This document shows positions 1-6,358 of a DNA stretch of 8,520 nt, piece after piece. Position 1 is the first letter of the stretch. The number at the start of each line of letters is the position of its first letter. Below the pieces are notes generated by a model. That model saw nothing but the letters and a program-made list of their open reading frames with translations, did not search any database and was not told the origin of the DNA. Both the position numbers and the translations under genes were made by a program. Origin of the DNA: Clostridia bacterium (lineage in GTDB: Bacteria > Bacillota_A > Clostridia > Christensenellales > Borkfalkiaceae); the NCBI GenBank assembly GCA_017399665.1, contig JAFQBR010000084.1, forward strand, positions 1 through 8,520. Reading direction: 5' to 3'.

Positions 1-34
1 AACTCGCGTAACAAATTATAAAAATTTATATTAT

Positions 35-42
35 AAAGGAGA
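35..42 (+). promoter_or_regulatory. Ribosome binding site of the large repeat protein
   Basis: AAAGGAGA lies 6 bases (counted from GGAG) before the ATG at 48, and this fixes the start. The 34 bases before it are AT-rich leader. They contain no promoter I can defend, and the true promoter is probably outside the window. Confidence 0.85.
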
Positions 43-47
43 AAACA

Positions 48-152
48 ATGAAGGCACTAAGAAAAATTTTGGTCGCTTGCTTAGCAGTTGTATCTGTTTT
101 AGCTTCAACAATTGCTGGTGCGCTATATGTTAAACCTGTTGTTGCTTCTGCG
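48..152 (+). other. Sec signal peptide of the repeat protein
   Basis: Residues 1-35 have a basic start (Lys2, Arg5, Lys6), a hydrophobic core at about 7-26 and an Ala-Ser-Ala end at 33-35, predicting signal peptidase I cleavage before Glu36. A Lys-Pro pair (29-30) lies between the core and the cleavage site. The exported phosphoesterase at 6254 has the same layout. Confidence 0.85.
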
Positions 153-3100
153 GAAGAAAGTAATGGCGTTATAACATATACGTTGGCAGAAGAAGTAGCA
201 AAAATTGCTTATACAGACCAAGAAAAAACAGATTCTGGTTGGGACGGTACTACTACTGCAACTGCAGCAAGACAGTCTCTTTTCCAAACGGCGTTTAGTA
301 AATCCAATTTGAAGTTTTACGTAGGCGCACATACGGGTGGAACGTCTTACCAAACATTAGAATATTACGATTGGGCTGACCACGAAAATAAGTGGAAATG
401 GTCAGGTACTGCAATTAACGGTATTTGTGTTGGTAACAACTTCTGGGGTAGCGAAGTAGATACTTTTGGTCCTGATGGAGATCATTACATCTTTTCTGGT
501 AGAGGTTCTAGCGCAGTAGATTACGGTCAGTTCTATTCTATTGCATGGACAGCACCTGCAGATGGTGTTCTTATGATACCTACCACGACCTTAACAATTA
601 CTTCTTTTGTAAAAGACGCTACTTTAAAAATGGCTATTACAAAGGGTAATTATTTAAATCCTAATCAAAGCGGTTGGACCGAATATACTGCAATCGAAAC
701 TGTTGAACTTGCAAAACAGACTTTTGATGTAGTTGCAGGTGACGTTATCTATATCAACTTTACTTTAGGCGGAAGTGAACTAAGCCGCGGTGCTCACATT
801 TCTTACAATCCTACCTTTAAGTTTGTTGTTACACAATCTCAAACATTCACATTTGCAGAAGCCGTTGGCGCTATTTCTTACACAGATGAAGAAGTAGCAG
901 CAACAGGAATGACCTTAAGCGAAGGTGGTGTTTTAGGTGGAGCTACAAATGGCTTAACAGCAGAACAACTTGCTGTAAAAGAAAATTTCTATAAAACAGC
1001 ATACGGCAGAAGCCCACTTAAATTCTATACTGCGTTCCAAACAGGTTACGAAATGAAAGAATATTGGCAATGGGCTGTTGATAAAGATAATTCCTCCAAA
1101 TTTAGCTGGGCTCATATTGGCGGATTATCTGCAGGTCACACAGGCACAACTGACTCAAGAATTAATGCAGGCGTTGACCACGTTATTTTTGCTTCAGCTG
1201 ACAATGATATTATTTATTCATTTGCATACGTTGCTCCTATAGATGGTACTTTAACTATTTCTGAACACAAAATTGAAACAGATTCAGCATTAATAAGATA
1301 CGGCATTTCTAAGGGTGACGGTTCAAGAACAACTCTTTCACCTGATGATGAAAGCTTAAATATCGTTACATACACAAGTGGTAATTACGTAATTCCTGCT
1401 CAAACGTTTAAATTAAGCCAAGGCGAAGTAGTATATTTAACTATGGACCCCGATAGTTATCAACGTTATATTTATAACTATAACCCCACGTTTACCTTTG
1501 TATCTAGTCCTTGTCTTATAAACGGTCACGAAGAAGTTGCACATGAAGCAAAAGCTCCTACCTGTACAGAAGGCGGTTGGGATGCATACGTTACTTGTGA
1601 AAACTGTGCTTATTCTACAAAGGTAGAACTACCTCCTCTTACTTGGAAACTAGTAAAAGGCGAAAGACTTGCTTACGTAAAATATGCAGATATGGTTACA
1701 ACCATTGGTGGAGCTAAAGGTGCTGCTGCAACTCTTAGCGCAAATGGTGAATCTCTTGTTAAATATAACTTCAAGCACGGTTCAGTAGAAAATGGTATGT
1801 CGCTATTTGATAAATATGAATACAATTACGTTGGCGACTCAACTGGTGCAATTCCTACTCGTTCTGCTAACTGGAAGATATACACCAAAAATTATGACGG
1901 TTATATTTACGAAGTAACTGCATTAAAGGATGTATTTGTAGATATCAAGGCTCAAGTTTCAGGTGTTGATAGCGGTATGGGTGCAACAACCGGTTGGTTT
2001 GGTGCAACAAAAATTAGAGTATACATTCAAAGTGCAAACGGAGATTTAACAAAACTTTATGAGTACACACCTACCGCAGGCACGGGTGTTGATGAAAACG
2101 GCAATCCTACAGGCGCAGAAGTAACGGGTATCCTTTTAGAAGCTGGCGAAACTTTATACTATGAATTTAGCGCTCAAACTTCTGATGAAAGAAATATGAC
2201 ATATCCGCCTTACTTAAACGTTTACGAAGTCGTTGAAGAAATAAAAGATCATATACCTAGTGACGTTGCAGTAGAAGAAAACAGAGTTGAACCCACTTGT
2301 TCAAAAGAGGGTAGTTATGATTTAGTAACTTACTGTTCAGTTTGTGATGCGGAAATTTCAAGAGAAACAAAATCAATCGCAATGGTTGCTCACAGCGAAA
2401 TCGCACACGAAGCAAAAGCTCCTACTTGCTCAGAAGTTGGTTGGGAAGCATACGTAACTTGCGCAAACTGTGATTACTCTACAAAGGTAGAAATCCCCAC
2501 AATCGCTCACGTTTATGGCGAACCCACTTACGTTTGGGCAGAAGATAACTTAACATGTACAGCAACAAGAGTTTGTACTGCAAACGTAGAACACGTAGAA
2601 AGCGAAACTGCAGAAAGCACAAGCGAAATTCAATCAGGTAGCTGTACAACAAGCGCAACGGTTAAATACAGCGTTGTATTTACAAATACTGCATTTAGCG
2701 CACAAGAAAAAACTGTAACTACAGCAGAAGCTCCCGGTCACGTTGAAGTAATCGACGCAGCAGTTGCTCCTACCTGTACAGAAACAGGTTTAACAGAAGG
2801 TAAGCATTGCTCAACCTGTGGCGAAGTATTAGTAGCTCAAGTAGTTGTTGATGCTCTTGGTCATTCTCCTGAAGAAGCAGTTGTTGAAAACAACGTAGCT
2901 CCCACCTGTTTAGTTGGCGGTAGCTACGATTCAGTTGTTTACTGTGCAACTTGTAACGTAGAACTTTCAAGAACACATACAGAAGTTGCAGCGCTTGGTC
3001 ATGATGAAATTGCTCACGAAGCAAAAGCTCCTACCTGTACAGAAATCGGTTGGGACGCTTACGTAACATGTTCACGTTGTGATTATACAACTTACAGTGA

Positions 3101-4823
3101 ACAAGCAGCGCTTGGCCACGATTTAGTTGCTCACGCAGCTAAAGCAGCTGATTGTGTTGAAATCGGTTGGTACGCATACGATACTTGCTCACGCTGTGAT
3201 TACACAACCTATAAAGAAATTTCTGCTTTATCTCAAGAATATTCTAAGGGTGACAGACTTGCATACGTTCAATACCCCAACATGGTTACTTCAGTAGGCG
3301 GTGGAAATGGCGCTGCGGTAACTGTTAACGGCGAAAACGGTAAGGCTTTAGTTTCTTACAACTTCAAACAAGGCTCTGTAGTAAACGGAATGTCTTTATT
3401 CGACACTTATACATATAACTACATTGGTGATGAATCTAGTGATAACACACGTTCAGCTATTTGGAAAATTTACGTTAACCACGACGTTGCTTATATTTAT
3501 GAAGTGGTTGCTCATCAAAGAGTATACGTAGACATCAAGGCTCAAGTTAAGGACGTAGATGGTGCAGAAGCTACTACTACAGCTTGGATTAGTGCTGCAA
3601 CTATCAGAGTATACGTTAAGGGCGTTGAAGGCGAACTTAGAAAAGTTTATGAATATGAACCTAAGGGAACTACCGGTGTTGATGAAAACGGCAACCCCAC
3701 AGGCTTAGAAGTAACTGGTATATTCCTAGAAGCTGGTGAAACTTTCTACTACGAAATCTATAAATACTATGATGATAGAAATATAACCTATCCTCCTTAT
3801 CTAAACGTATACGAAGCAAAAGCTGGCGAACTTAAAGGTCATACAGCTGCTCCTGCAGTAAGAGAAAACGAAGTTGCTCCTACTTGTGAAAACGTAGGTA
3901 AATATGAAGAAGTAGTTTACTGCTCAGTTTGCAATAAAGAACTTTCAAGAGAACTTAAGGGTATTCCTGCTCTTGGTCATTCTCCTGCAGAAGCTGTAAA
4001 AGAAAACGTAGTTGCTCCTACTTGTACTGAAGCAGGTAGTCACGACGAAGTAGTTTACTGCGCAACTTGCAATAAAGAACTTTCAAGGGTAGCGGTAGTA
4101 GATGAAGCTCTTGGTCACGACGAAATTGCTCACGAAGGCAAAGAACCTACTTGTACCGAAATCGGTTGGCACGCATACGTAACCTGCTCACGCTGTGATT
4201 ACTTAACATATAGCGAAAAGGCAGCACTTGGCCACGACGAAATTGCTCACGAAGCTAAAGCTCCTACCTGTACAGAAATCGGTTGGGATGCATACGTAAC
4301 ATGCTCACGCTGTGATTATACAACTTATAGTGAAAAGGCAGCTCTTGGTCACGATGAAGTAATTGATGCAGCAGTTCCTGCTACATGTACAGTAACAGGT
4401 TTAACAGAAGGTAAACATTGCGGAAGATGTGAACAAGTATTAGTTGCTCAAGAAGTAGCTCCTGCGCTTGGTCACGACGAAGTAATAGATGCAGCTGTTG
4501 CTCCTACATGTACAGCTACCGGTTTAACGGAAGGTAAGCACTGCTCAAGATGCGGTGAAGTATTCGTTGCACAAGAAGTTGTTGAAATGATAGACCACGT
4601 TTACGGCGAATGGGAAGTTGTTGTTGAACCCGAAGGTCCTAACGACGGTTTAAAGAAGAAAGTATGCTCTTGCGGTCATACAATTGAAGAAATCATTGAG
4701 CACGACGAAGATTGGGACGTTGCAACAGCTCCTTCTTGCGCTGGCTCACTTGGCGGTTCAAGCGTAGCACTTGCAGGTCTTGCAATGGCAGTAGTTGCTA
4801 TTTTAAGAAAAAGAAGCAAATAA
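48..4823 (+). CDS. Large secreted modular Cys-rich repeat surface protein
   Basis: This 1591-residue protein is of unknown function and is probably displayed on the cell surface. Order of parts: signal peptide 1-35; two tandem beta-rich A modules at about 42-264 and 265-490; Cys-rich repeat 493-535; B module 536-728; two Cys-rich repeats 734-820; a divergent linker 821-896; four Cys-rich repeats 897-1065; second B module 1066-1256; six Cys-rich repeats 1264-1515; a degenerate Cys/His segment to about 1551; then a Cys-Gly-Ser motif, a hydrophobic helix at 1573-1586 and the basic end RKRSK. The A modules carry an aromatic-rich LKFY strand and an AP(A/I)DG turn, a look common in carbohydrate-binding-like beta-sandwiches. 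No catalytic motif is visible. An adhesin or glycan-binding role is inferred only from this architecture. It is the first of three co-directional genes, ends in TAA, and is followed by a strong hairpin. Confidence 0.93.
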   Translation: MKALRKILVACLAVVSVLASTIAGALYVKPVVASAEESNGVITYTLAEEVAKIAYTDQEKTDSGWDGTTTATAARQSLFQTAFSKSNLKFYVGAHTGGTSYQTLEYYDWADHENKWKWSGTAINGICVGNNFWGSEVDTFGPDGDHYIFSGRGSSAVDYGQFYSIAWTAPADGVLMIPTTTLTITSFVKDATLKMAITKGNYLNPNQSGWTEYTAIETVELAKQTFDVVAGDVIYINFTLGGSELSRGAHISYNPTFKFVVTQSQTFTFAEAVGAISYTDEEVAATGMTLSEGGVLGGATNGLTAEQLAVKENFYKTAYGRSPLKFYTAFQTGYEMKEYWQWAVDKDNSSKFSWAHIGGLSAGHTGTTDSRINAGVDHVIFASADNDIIYSFAYVAPIDGTLTISEHKIETDSALIRYGISKGDGSRTTLSPDDESLNIVTYTSGNYVIPAQTFKLSQGEVVYLTMDPDSYQRYIYNYNPTFTFVSSPCLINGHEEVAHEAKAPTCTEGGWDAYVTCENCAYSTKVELPPLTWKLVKGERLAYVKYADMVTTIGGAKGAAATLSANGESLVKYNFKHGSVENGMSLFDKYEYNYVGDSTGAIPTRSANWKIYTKNYDGYIYEVTALKDVFVDIKAQVSGVDSGMGATTGWFGATKIRVYIQSANGDLTKLYEYTPTAGTGVDENGNPTGAEVTGILLEAGETLYYEFSAQTSDERNMTYPPYLNVYEVVEEIKDHIPSDVAVEENRVEPTCSKEGSYDLVTYCSVCDAEISRETKSIAMVAHSEIAHEAKAPTCSEVGWEAYVTCANCDYSTKVEIPTIAHVYGEPTYVWAEDNLTCTATRVCTANVEHVESETAESTSEIQSGSCTTSATVKYSVVFTNTAFSAQEKTVTTAEAPGHVEVIDAAVAPTCTETGLTEGKHCSTCGEVLVAQVVVDALGHSPEEAVVENNVAPTCLVGGSYDSVVYCATCNVELSRTHTEVAALGHDEIAHEAKAPTCTEIGWDAYVTCSRCDYTTYSEQAALGHDLVAHAAKAADCVEIGWYAYDTCSRCDYTTYKEISALSQEYSKGDRLAYVQYPNMVTSVGGGNGAAVTVNGENGKALVSYNFKQGSVVNGMSLFDTYTYNYIGDESSDNTRSAIWKIYVNHDVAYIYEVVAHQRVYVDIKAQVKDVDGAEATTTAWISAATIRVYVKGVEGELRKVYEYEPKGTTGVDENGNPTGLEVTGIFLEAGETFYYEIYKYYDDRNITYPPYLNVYEAKAGELKGHTAAPAVRENEVAPTCENVGKYEEVVYCSVCNKELSRELKGIPALGHSPAEAVKENVVAPTCTEAGSHDEVVYCATCNKELSRVAVVDEALGHDEIAHEGKEPTCTEIGWHAYVTCSRCDYLTYSEKAALGHDEIAHEAKAPTCTEIGWDAYVTCSRCDYTTYSEKAALGHDEVIDAAVPATCTVTGLTEGKHCGRCEQVLVAQEVAPALGHDEVIDAAVAPTCTATGLTEGKHCSRCGEVFVAQEVVEMIDHVYGEWEVVVEPEGPNDGLKKKVCSCGHTIEEIIEHDEDWDVATAPSCAGSLGGSSVALAGLAMAVVAILRKRSK
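171..839 (+). repeat. A module, copy 1 (beta-rich domain)
   Basis: Residues 42-264 match copy 2 by eye along their length: a TLAEEV...AYTDQE start, LKFY at 88-91, a Trp/Tyr-rich stretch after it, APADG at 169-173, and YNPTF at 253-257 near the end. The pattern of short aromatic strands suggests a beta-sandwich. Ligand binding is an inference; I cannot name a family. Confidence 0.75.
840..1517 (+). repeat. A module, copy 2 (beta-rich domain)
   Basis: Residues 265-490 repeat the landmarks of copy 1: TFAEAV...SYTDEE at the start, LKFY at 324-327, APIDG at 396-400 and YNPTF at 478-482. The copies have diverged well apart and differ by small insertions, including a Gly/Ala-rich one after the TDEE segment, so this is not a recent duplication. 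Confidence 0.75.
1524..1652 (+). repeat. Cys-rich repeat block 1 (one unit, W type)
   Basis: Residues 493-535 hold one unit with the spacing H-x11-C-x10-C-x2-C (His494 is the first ligand-like residue). The Gly-Trp-Asp-Ala-Tyr core before the second Cys defines what I call the W type. The unit runs directly into the first B module with no closing Gly-His. Confidence 0.8.
1653..2231 (+). repeat. B module, copy 1
   Basis: Residues 536-728 closely match the second copy at 1066-1256. Landmarks are GERLAYVKY (from 538), the GMSLFD segment, [17 protein letters not shown] (680-689, identical in both copies) and YPPYLNVYE (719-727, identical in both). Alternating strands suggest a beta domain. The Asp-Glu-Asn-Gly-Asn turn resembles a calcium-binding loop, but that is only a guess from its composition. 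Confidence 0.8.
2247..2507 (+). repeat. Cys-rich repeat block 2 (E type, then W type)
   Basis: The first unit (residues 734-780) has a longer approach and H-x15-C-x11-C-x2-C spacing, with Glu-Asn before the first Cys and Glu-Ile-Ser-Arg after the last; I call this the E type. The second unit (781-820) is W type with C-x10-C-x2-C. Confidence 0.8.
2508..2735 (+). other. Divergent linker segment between repeat blocks
   Basis: Residues 821-896 begin HVYGE, continue with a Cys-x5-Cys pair (TCTATRVC) and an acidic stretch, then a third Cys and a Thr/Ser/Val-rich strand region ending before the next Gly-His. The HVYGE start recurs at residues 1518-1521 ahead of the C-terminal tail, so it is probably a fourth, degenerate repeat type and not a free linker. 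Confidence 0.6.
2736..3242 (+). repeat. Cys-rich repeat block 3 (T, E, W, W types)
   Basis: Four units start at 2736, 2859, 2997 and 3114. The first is the T type (GLTEGKHC core, C-x10-C-x2-C), the second E type (H-x14-C-x11-C-x2-C), and the last two W type. The last unit has Ala-Ala-Asp in place of Ala-Pro-Thr before the first Cys. It runs into the second B module without a closing Gly-His, as block 1 does before the first B module. Confidence 0.82.
3243..3815 (+). repeat. B module, copy 2
   Basis: Residues 1066-1256 are the second B copy, with GDRLAYVQY from 1068, [10 protein letters not shown] at 1210-1219 and YPPYLNVYE at 1248-1256. As with copy 1, a W-type repeat precedes it and an E-type repeat follows, which points to duplication of a larger W-B-E block. 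Confidence 0.82.
3837..4592 (+). repeat. Cys-rich repeat block 4 (E, E, W, W, T, T types)
   Basis: Six contiguous units start at 3837, 3975, 4113, 4230, 4347 and 4470, in three same-type pairs of 138, 117 and about 123 bases. The two W units (4113-4229 and 4230-4346) differ at about 16 of 117 bases by my count, so they are clear tandem copies but not fresh ones. The first T unit has Pro-Ala where the others have Ala-Pro before the first Cys. Confidence 0.85.
4731..4820 (+). other. Putative C-terminal sorting tail (motif, helix, basic end)
   Basis: Residues 1562-1591 carry [11 protein letters not shown] (Cys1564), a hydrophobic helix at about 1573-1586 and the basic end RKRSK. This three-part plan resembles CTERM-type sorting tails (a short motif, a membrane helix, an Arg/Lys cluster), especially the Cys- or Gly-Gly-containing kinds. 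It is not an LPXTG signal. At minimum it would anchor the protein in the membrane; removal by a dedicated protease is inference. Confidence 0.6.
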
Positions 4824-4861
4824 TTTAATATAAAAAACAAACAAAATTTATATTGACTTGT

Positions 4862-4888
4862 GGCGGAGAGGGTAGACCTCTCTCCGCC
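4862..4888 (+). other. GC-rich hairpin without a U-tract
   Basis: GGCGGAGAG at 4862-4870 pairs perfectly with CTCTCCGCC at 4880-4888. Two further inner pairs (one G-U) leave a 5-base loop. A run of seven A follows, not T. On the minus strand no T-run follows either, so it is not a canonical intrinsic terminator in either direction. It may protect the 3' end of the upstream message, be a processing site, or weakly terminate. Confidence 0.7.
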
Positions 4889-4915
4889 AAAAAAACTAAT
4901 TATATAACGTAAAAA

Positions 4916-4923
4916 AAGGAAGA
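4916..4923 (+). promoter_or_regulatory. Ribosome binding site of the oxidoreductase
   Basis: AAGGAAGA precedes the ATG at 4931 with 7-8 bases between. It is weaker than the AAGGAG of the flanking genes but supports this start. Confidence 0.75.
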
Positions 4924-4930
4924 CTTTATT

Positions 4931-6163
4931 ATGAAAACTAAAAAAATGGCAGTAATCGGTTACGGCGGAAGAGGCGCAATATACGGAGAATACGCATTAA
5001 AAAATCCCGAAAAATTTGAACTTGTAGCAGTTGCAGAAATAGATAAATCACGTCTTAGCCCATTAGAAGGCACTAACGTTAAAATTTATTCTGATTACAG
5101 AGAAATGCTTGATGCTGGCTTAGAGCTTGATATGGTTGCAATTTCTACACAAGACGCGCAACACAAAGAGCATTCTATTTACGCTTTAGAAAGAGGATAT
5201 AATCTTTTATTAGAAAAACCCATTGCTCCTAACGAAGAGGACTGTTACGCTATTTACGAAAGTGCAAAGAAAAACAACTGTAAGGTTTTTGTTTGCCACG
5301 TTTTACGTTATTCACCTTTTTACAGAAGAATTAAACAAATTATTGATGAGGGAACGCTTGGCGATATTATAAATATTCACGCCATGGAAGGGGTAGGCTA
5401 CTACCACATGTCTAACAGCTTCGTTCGCGGACCTTGGAGAAACAGCGTTGAATCTAGCCCAATGATACTTGCTAAATGCTGTCACGATATGGACATTTTA
5501 AGATACTTAATGGGCGAAAAATGTATTTCGGTTAACTCTTACGGCTCACGTAAGTTTTTCCGCGAGGAATGCGCACCAGAAGGTGCAACACAATACTGTT
5601 CTGACTGTCCCCACGCAAAAACCTGCGTTTGGAACGCTCAGAAAATTTATACCACACCCGATTACAAATGGATGGCCGGTTACTTTGTAAGAAACGGCGA
5701 TAATTCAAACGAAAATATTTTAAAAACACTTGCTAAATCACAATACGATAAATGCGTATTTAAAAATGATAACGACGTAGTAGACCATCAATCTACTCTT
5801 ATGCTTTTCGATAAGGGAAAAACTGCTATTCATACAATGACAGGCTTTTCTAAACGTATTTACCGCGATATTAAAATCTTTGGCACACAGGCAGAGCTTT
5901 ACGGACACATGGAAGATAACTACATAGAAATCAGACCTTTTGAAGGCGAAGTTCAAAAAATCAACGTAGATATCTCTATGGCAACTATTGGCGGTCACAA
6001 CGGTAGCGACTTCTTTATGATGGAACAACTTTATCGCGAATTAAACGGCGAAAAGGGCGAAGGCGTTACTTATTTAGACGTTTCTATCGAAAGCCACTTA
6101 ATGGCGTTCGGTGCGGAAAGCAGTAGACTTAATAACGGTGAAACAAGAGTAATTAAAAATTAA
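4931..6163 (+). CDS. Gfo/Idh/MocA-family NAD(P)-dependent oxidoreductase
   Basis: This 410-residue cytoplasmic dehydrogenase has no signal peptide. It has an N-terminal Rossmann fold with G-Y-G-G-R-G at 10-15 and an acidic Glu36/Asp38 after the second strand, which favours NAD over NADP (inference). The family's Glu-Lys-Pro motif is at 95-97, with Lys96 the usual catalytic lysine, and CHDMD at 184-188 supplies the His-x2-Asp pair of the C-terminal domain. Four cysteines (214, 223, 226, 232) form an inserted C-x8-C-x2-C-x5-C cluster, which could bind a metal. Family members oxidise or reduce sugars, cyclitols and related polyols; the substrate here cannot be read from the sequence. Length is slightly above the common 330-400 because of the insertion. 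It lies 107 bases after the repeat protein and 90 before the phosphoesterase. Confidence 0.92.
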   Translation: MKTKKMAVIGYGGRGAIYGEYALKNPEKFELVAVAEIDKSRLSPLEGTNVKIYSDYREMLDAGLELDMVAISTQDAQHKEHSIYALERGYNLLLEKPIAPNEEDCYAIYESAKKNNCKVFVCHVLRYSPFYRRIKQIIDEGTLGDIINIHAMEGVGYYHMSNSFVRGPWRNSVESSPMILAKCCHDMDILRYLMGEKCISVNSYGSRKFFREECAPEGATQYCSDCPHAKTCVWNAQKIYTTPDYKWMAGYFVRNGDNSNENILKTLAKSQYDKCVFKNDNDVVDHQSTLMLFDKGKTAIHTMTGFSKRIYRDIKIFGTQAELYGHMEDNYIEIRPFEGEVQKINVDISMATIGGHNGSDFFMMEQLYRELNGEKGEGVTYLDVSIESHLMAFGAESSRLNNGETRVIKN

Positions 6164-6195
6164 TAGTTTTACCAAAAAACACATTAAAACAGGCA

Positions 6196-6223
6196 ATAAA
6201 AGCGCGAAGTTTGCGCATTTTAT
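6196..6223 (+). terminator. Weak hairpin, possible leaky terminator
   Basis: ATAAAAGCGC (6196-6205) pairs with GCGC-A-TTTTAT (6213-6223), with A6217 bulged and a 7-base loop. The 3' arm carries only four T in a row and the GC core is 4 pairs, so any termination would be weak. Because of its near symmetry it could act in either direction. The next gene starts 30 bases later. Confidence 0.4.
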
Positions 6224-6241
6224 AGAAAAAAACAAAATTGT

Positions 6242-6247
6242 AAGGAG
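6242..6247 (+). promoter_or_regulatory. Ribosome binding site of the phosphoesterase
   Basis: AAGGAG stands 6 bases before the ATG at 6254 and decides the start of a gene whose far end is outside the window. The signal peptide directly after that ATG agrees. Confidence 0.88.
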
Positions 6248-6253
6248 AAAAAT

Positions 6254-6358
6254 ATGAGAAAAAACAAAACTCTTTGTCTTGGAATTATTTCCTTAGTTAT
6301 GGCAGTTAGTTTAGTTTGCGGTATACTCTCTTTAAGACCTGGCTTTGTAGCAAGCGCT
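6254..6358 (+). other. Sec signal peptide of the phosphoesterase
   Basis: Residues 1-35 have a basic start (Arg2, Lys3, Lys5), a hydrophobic core at about 7-27, an Arg-Pro pair at 28-29 and Val-Ala-Ser-Ala at 32-35, predicting cleavage before Ala36. Its cleavage point and its basic-Pro spacing match the repeat protein's signal peptide. Confidence 0.85.

Noticed and set aside
1..47. Promoter in the AT-rich leader (TATATTAT-like box at about 27-34)
   Set aside because: It touches the ribosome binding site, leaving no room for a transcript leader, and no -35 box is visible in the few bases available.
123..353. Minus-strand open frames inside the three genes (for example 123-353, 2770-3024, 5532-5729, 5738-6028, 7915-8172)
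   Set aside because: All lie antisense to strongly supported coding regions, lack credible ribosome binding sites and domains, and have composition expected of frame shadows.
1524..4592. CRISPR array or other non-coding direct-repeat array
   Set aside because: The repeats are one open frame encoding conserved Cys/His units, differ mostly by synonymous or conservative changes, and have no unique spacers between short identical repeats.
4737..4820. LPXTG sortase signal at the end of the repeat protein
   Set aside because: There is a helix and a basic end but no LPXTG-like pentapeptide in front; the motif is Cys-Ala-Gly-Ser-Leu-Gly-Gly.
4862..4888. Canonical intrinsic terminator for the large repeat protein
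   Set aside because: The stem is convincing but the run after it is A7; no T-run follows on either strand.
4853..4906. TTGACT at 4853-4858 with TATATA at 4901-4906 as a promoter for the oxidoreductase
   Set aside because: The spacing is about 42 bases against the usual 16-18, and no good -10 box occurs at the right distance from TTGACT. The hairpin occupies the space between.
6299..6322. Lipoprotein signal (Ser-Leu-Val-Cys22) in the phosphoesterase
   Set aside because: The residues before Cys22 do not fit a lipobox (Leu-Ala/Ser-Gly/Ala-Cys), and a good signal peptidase I site follows at 33-35.
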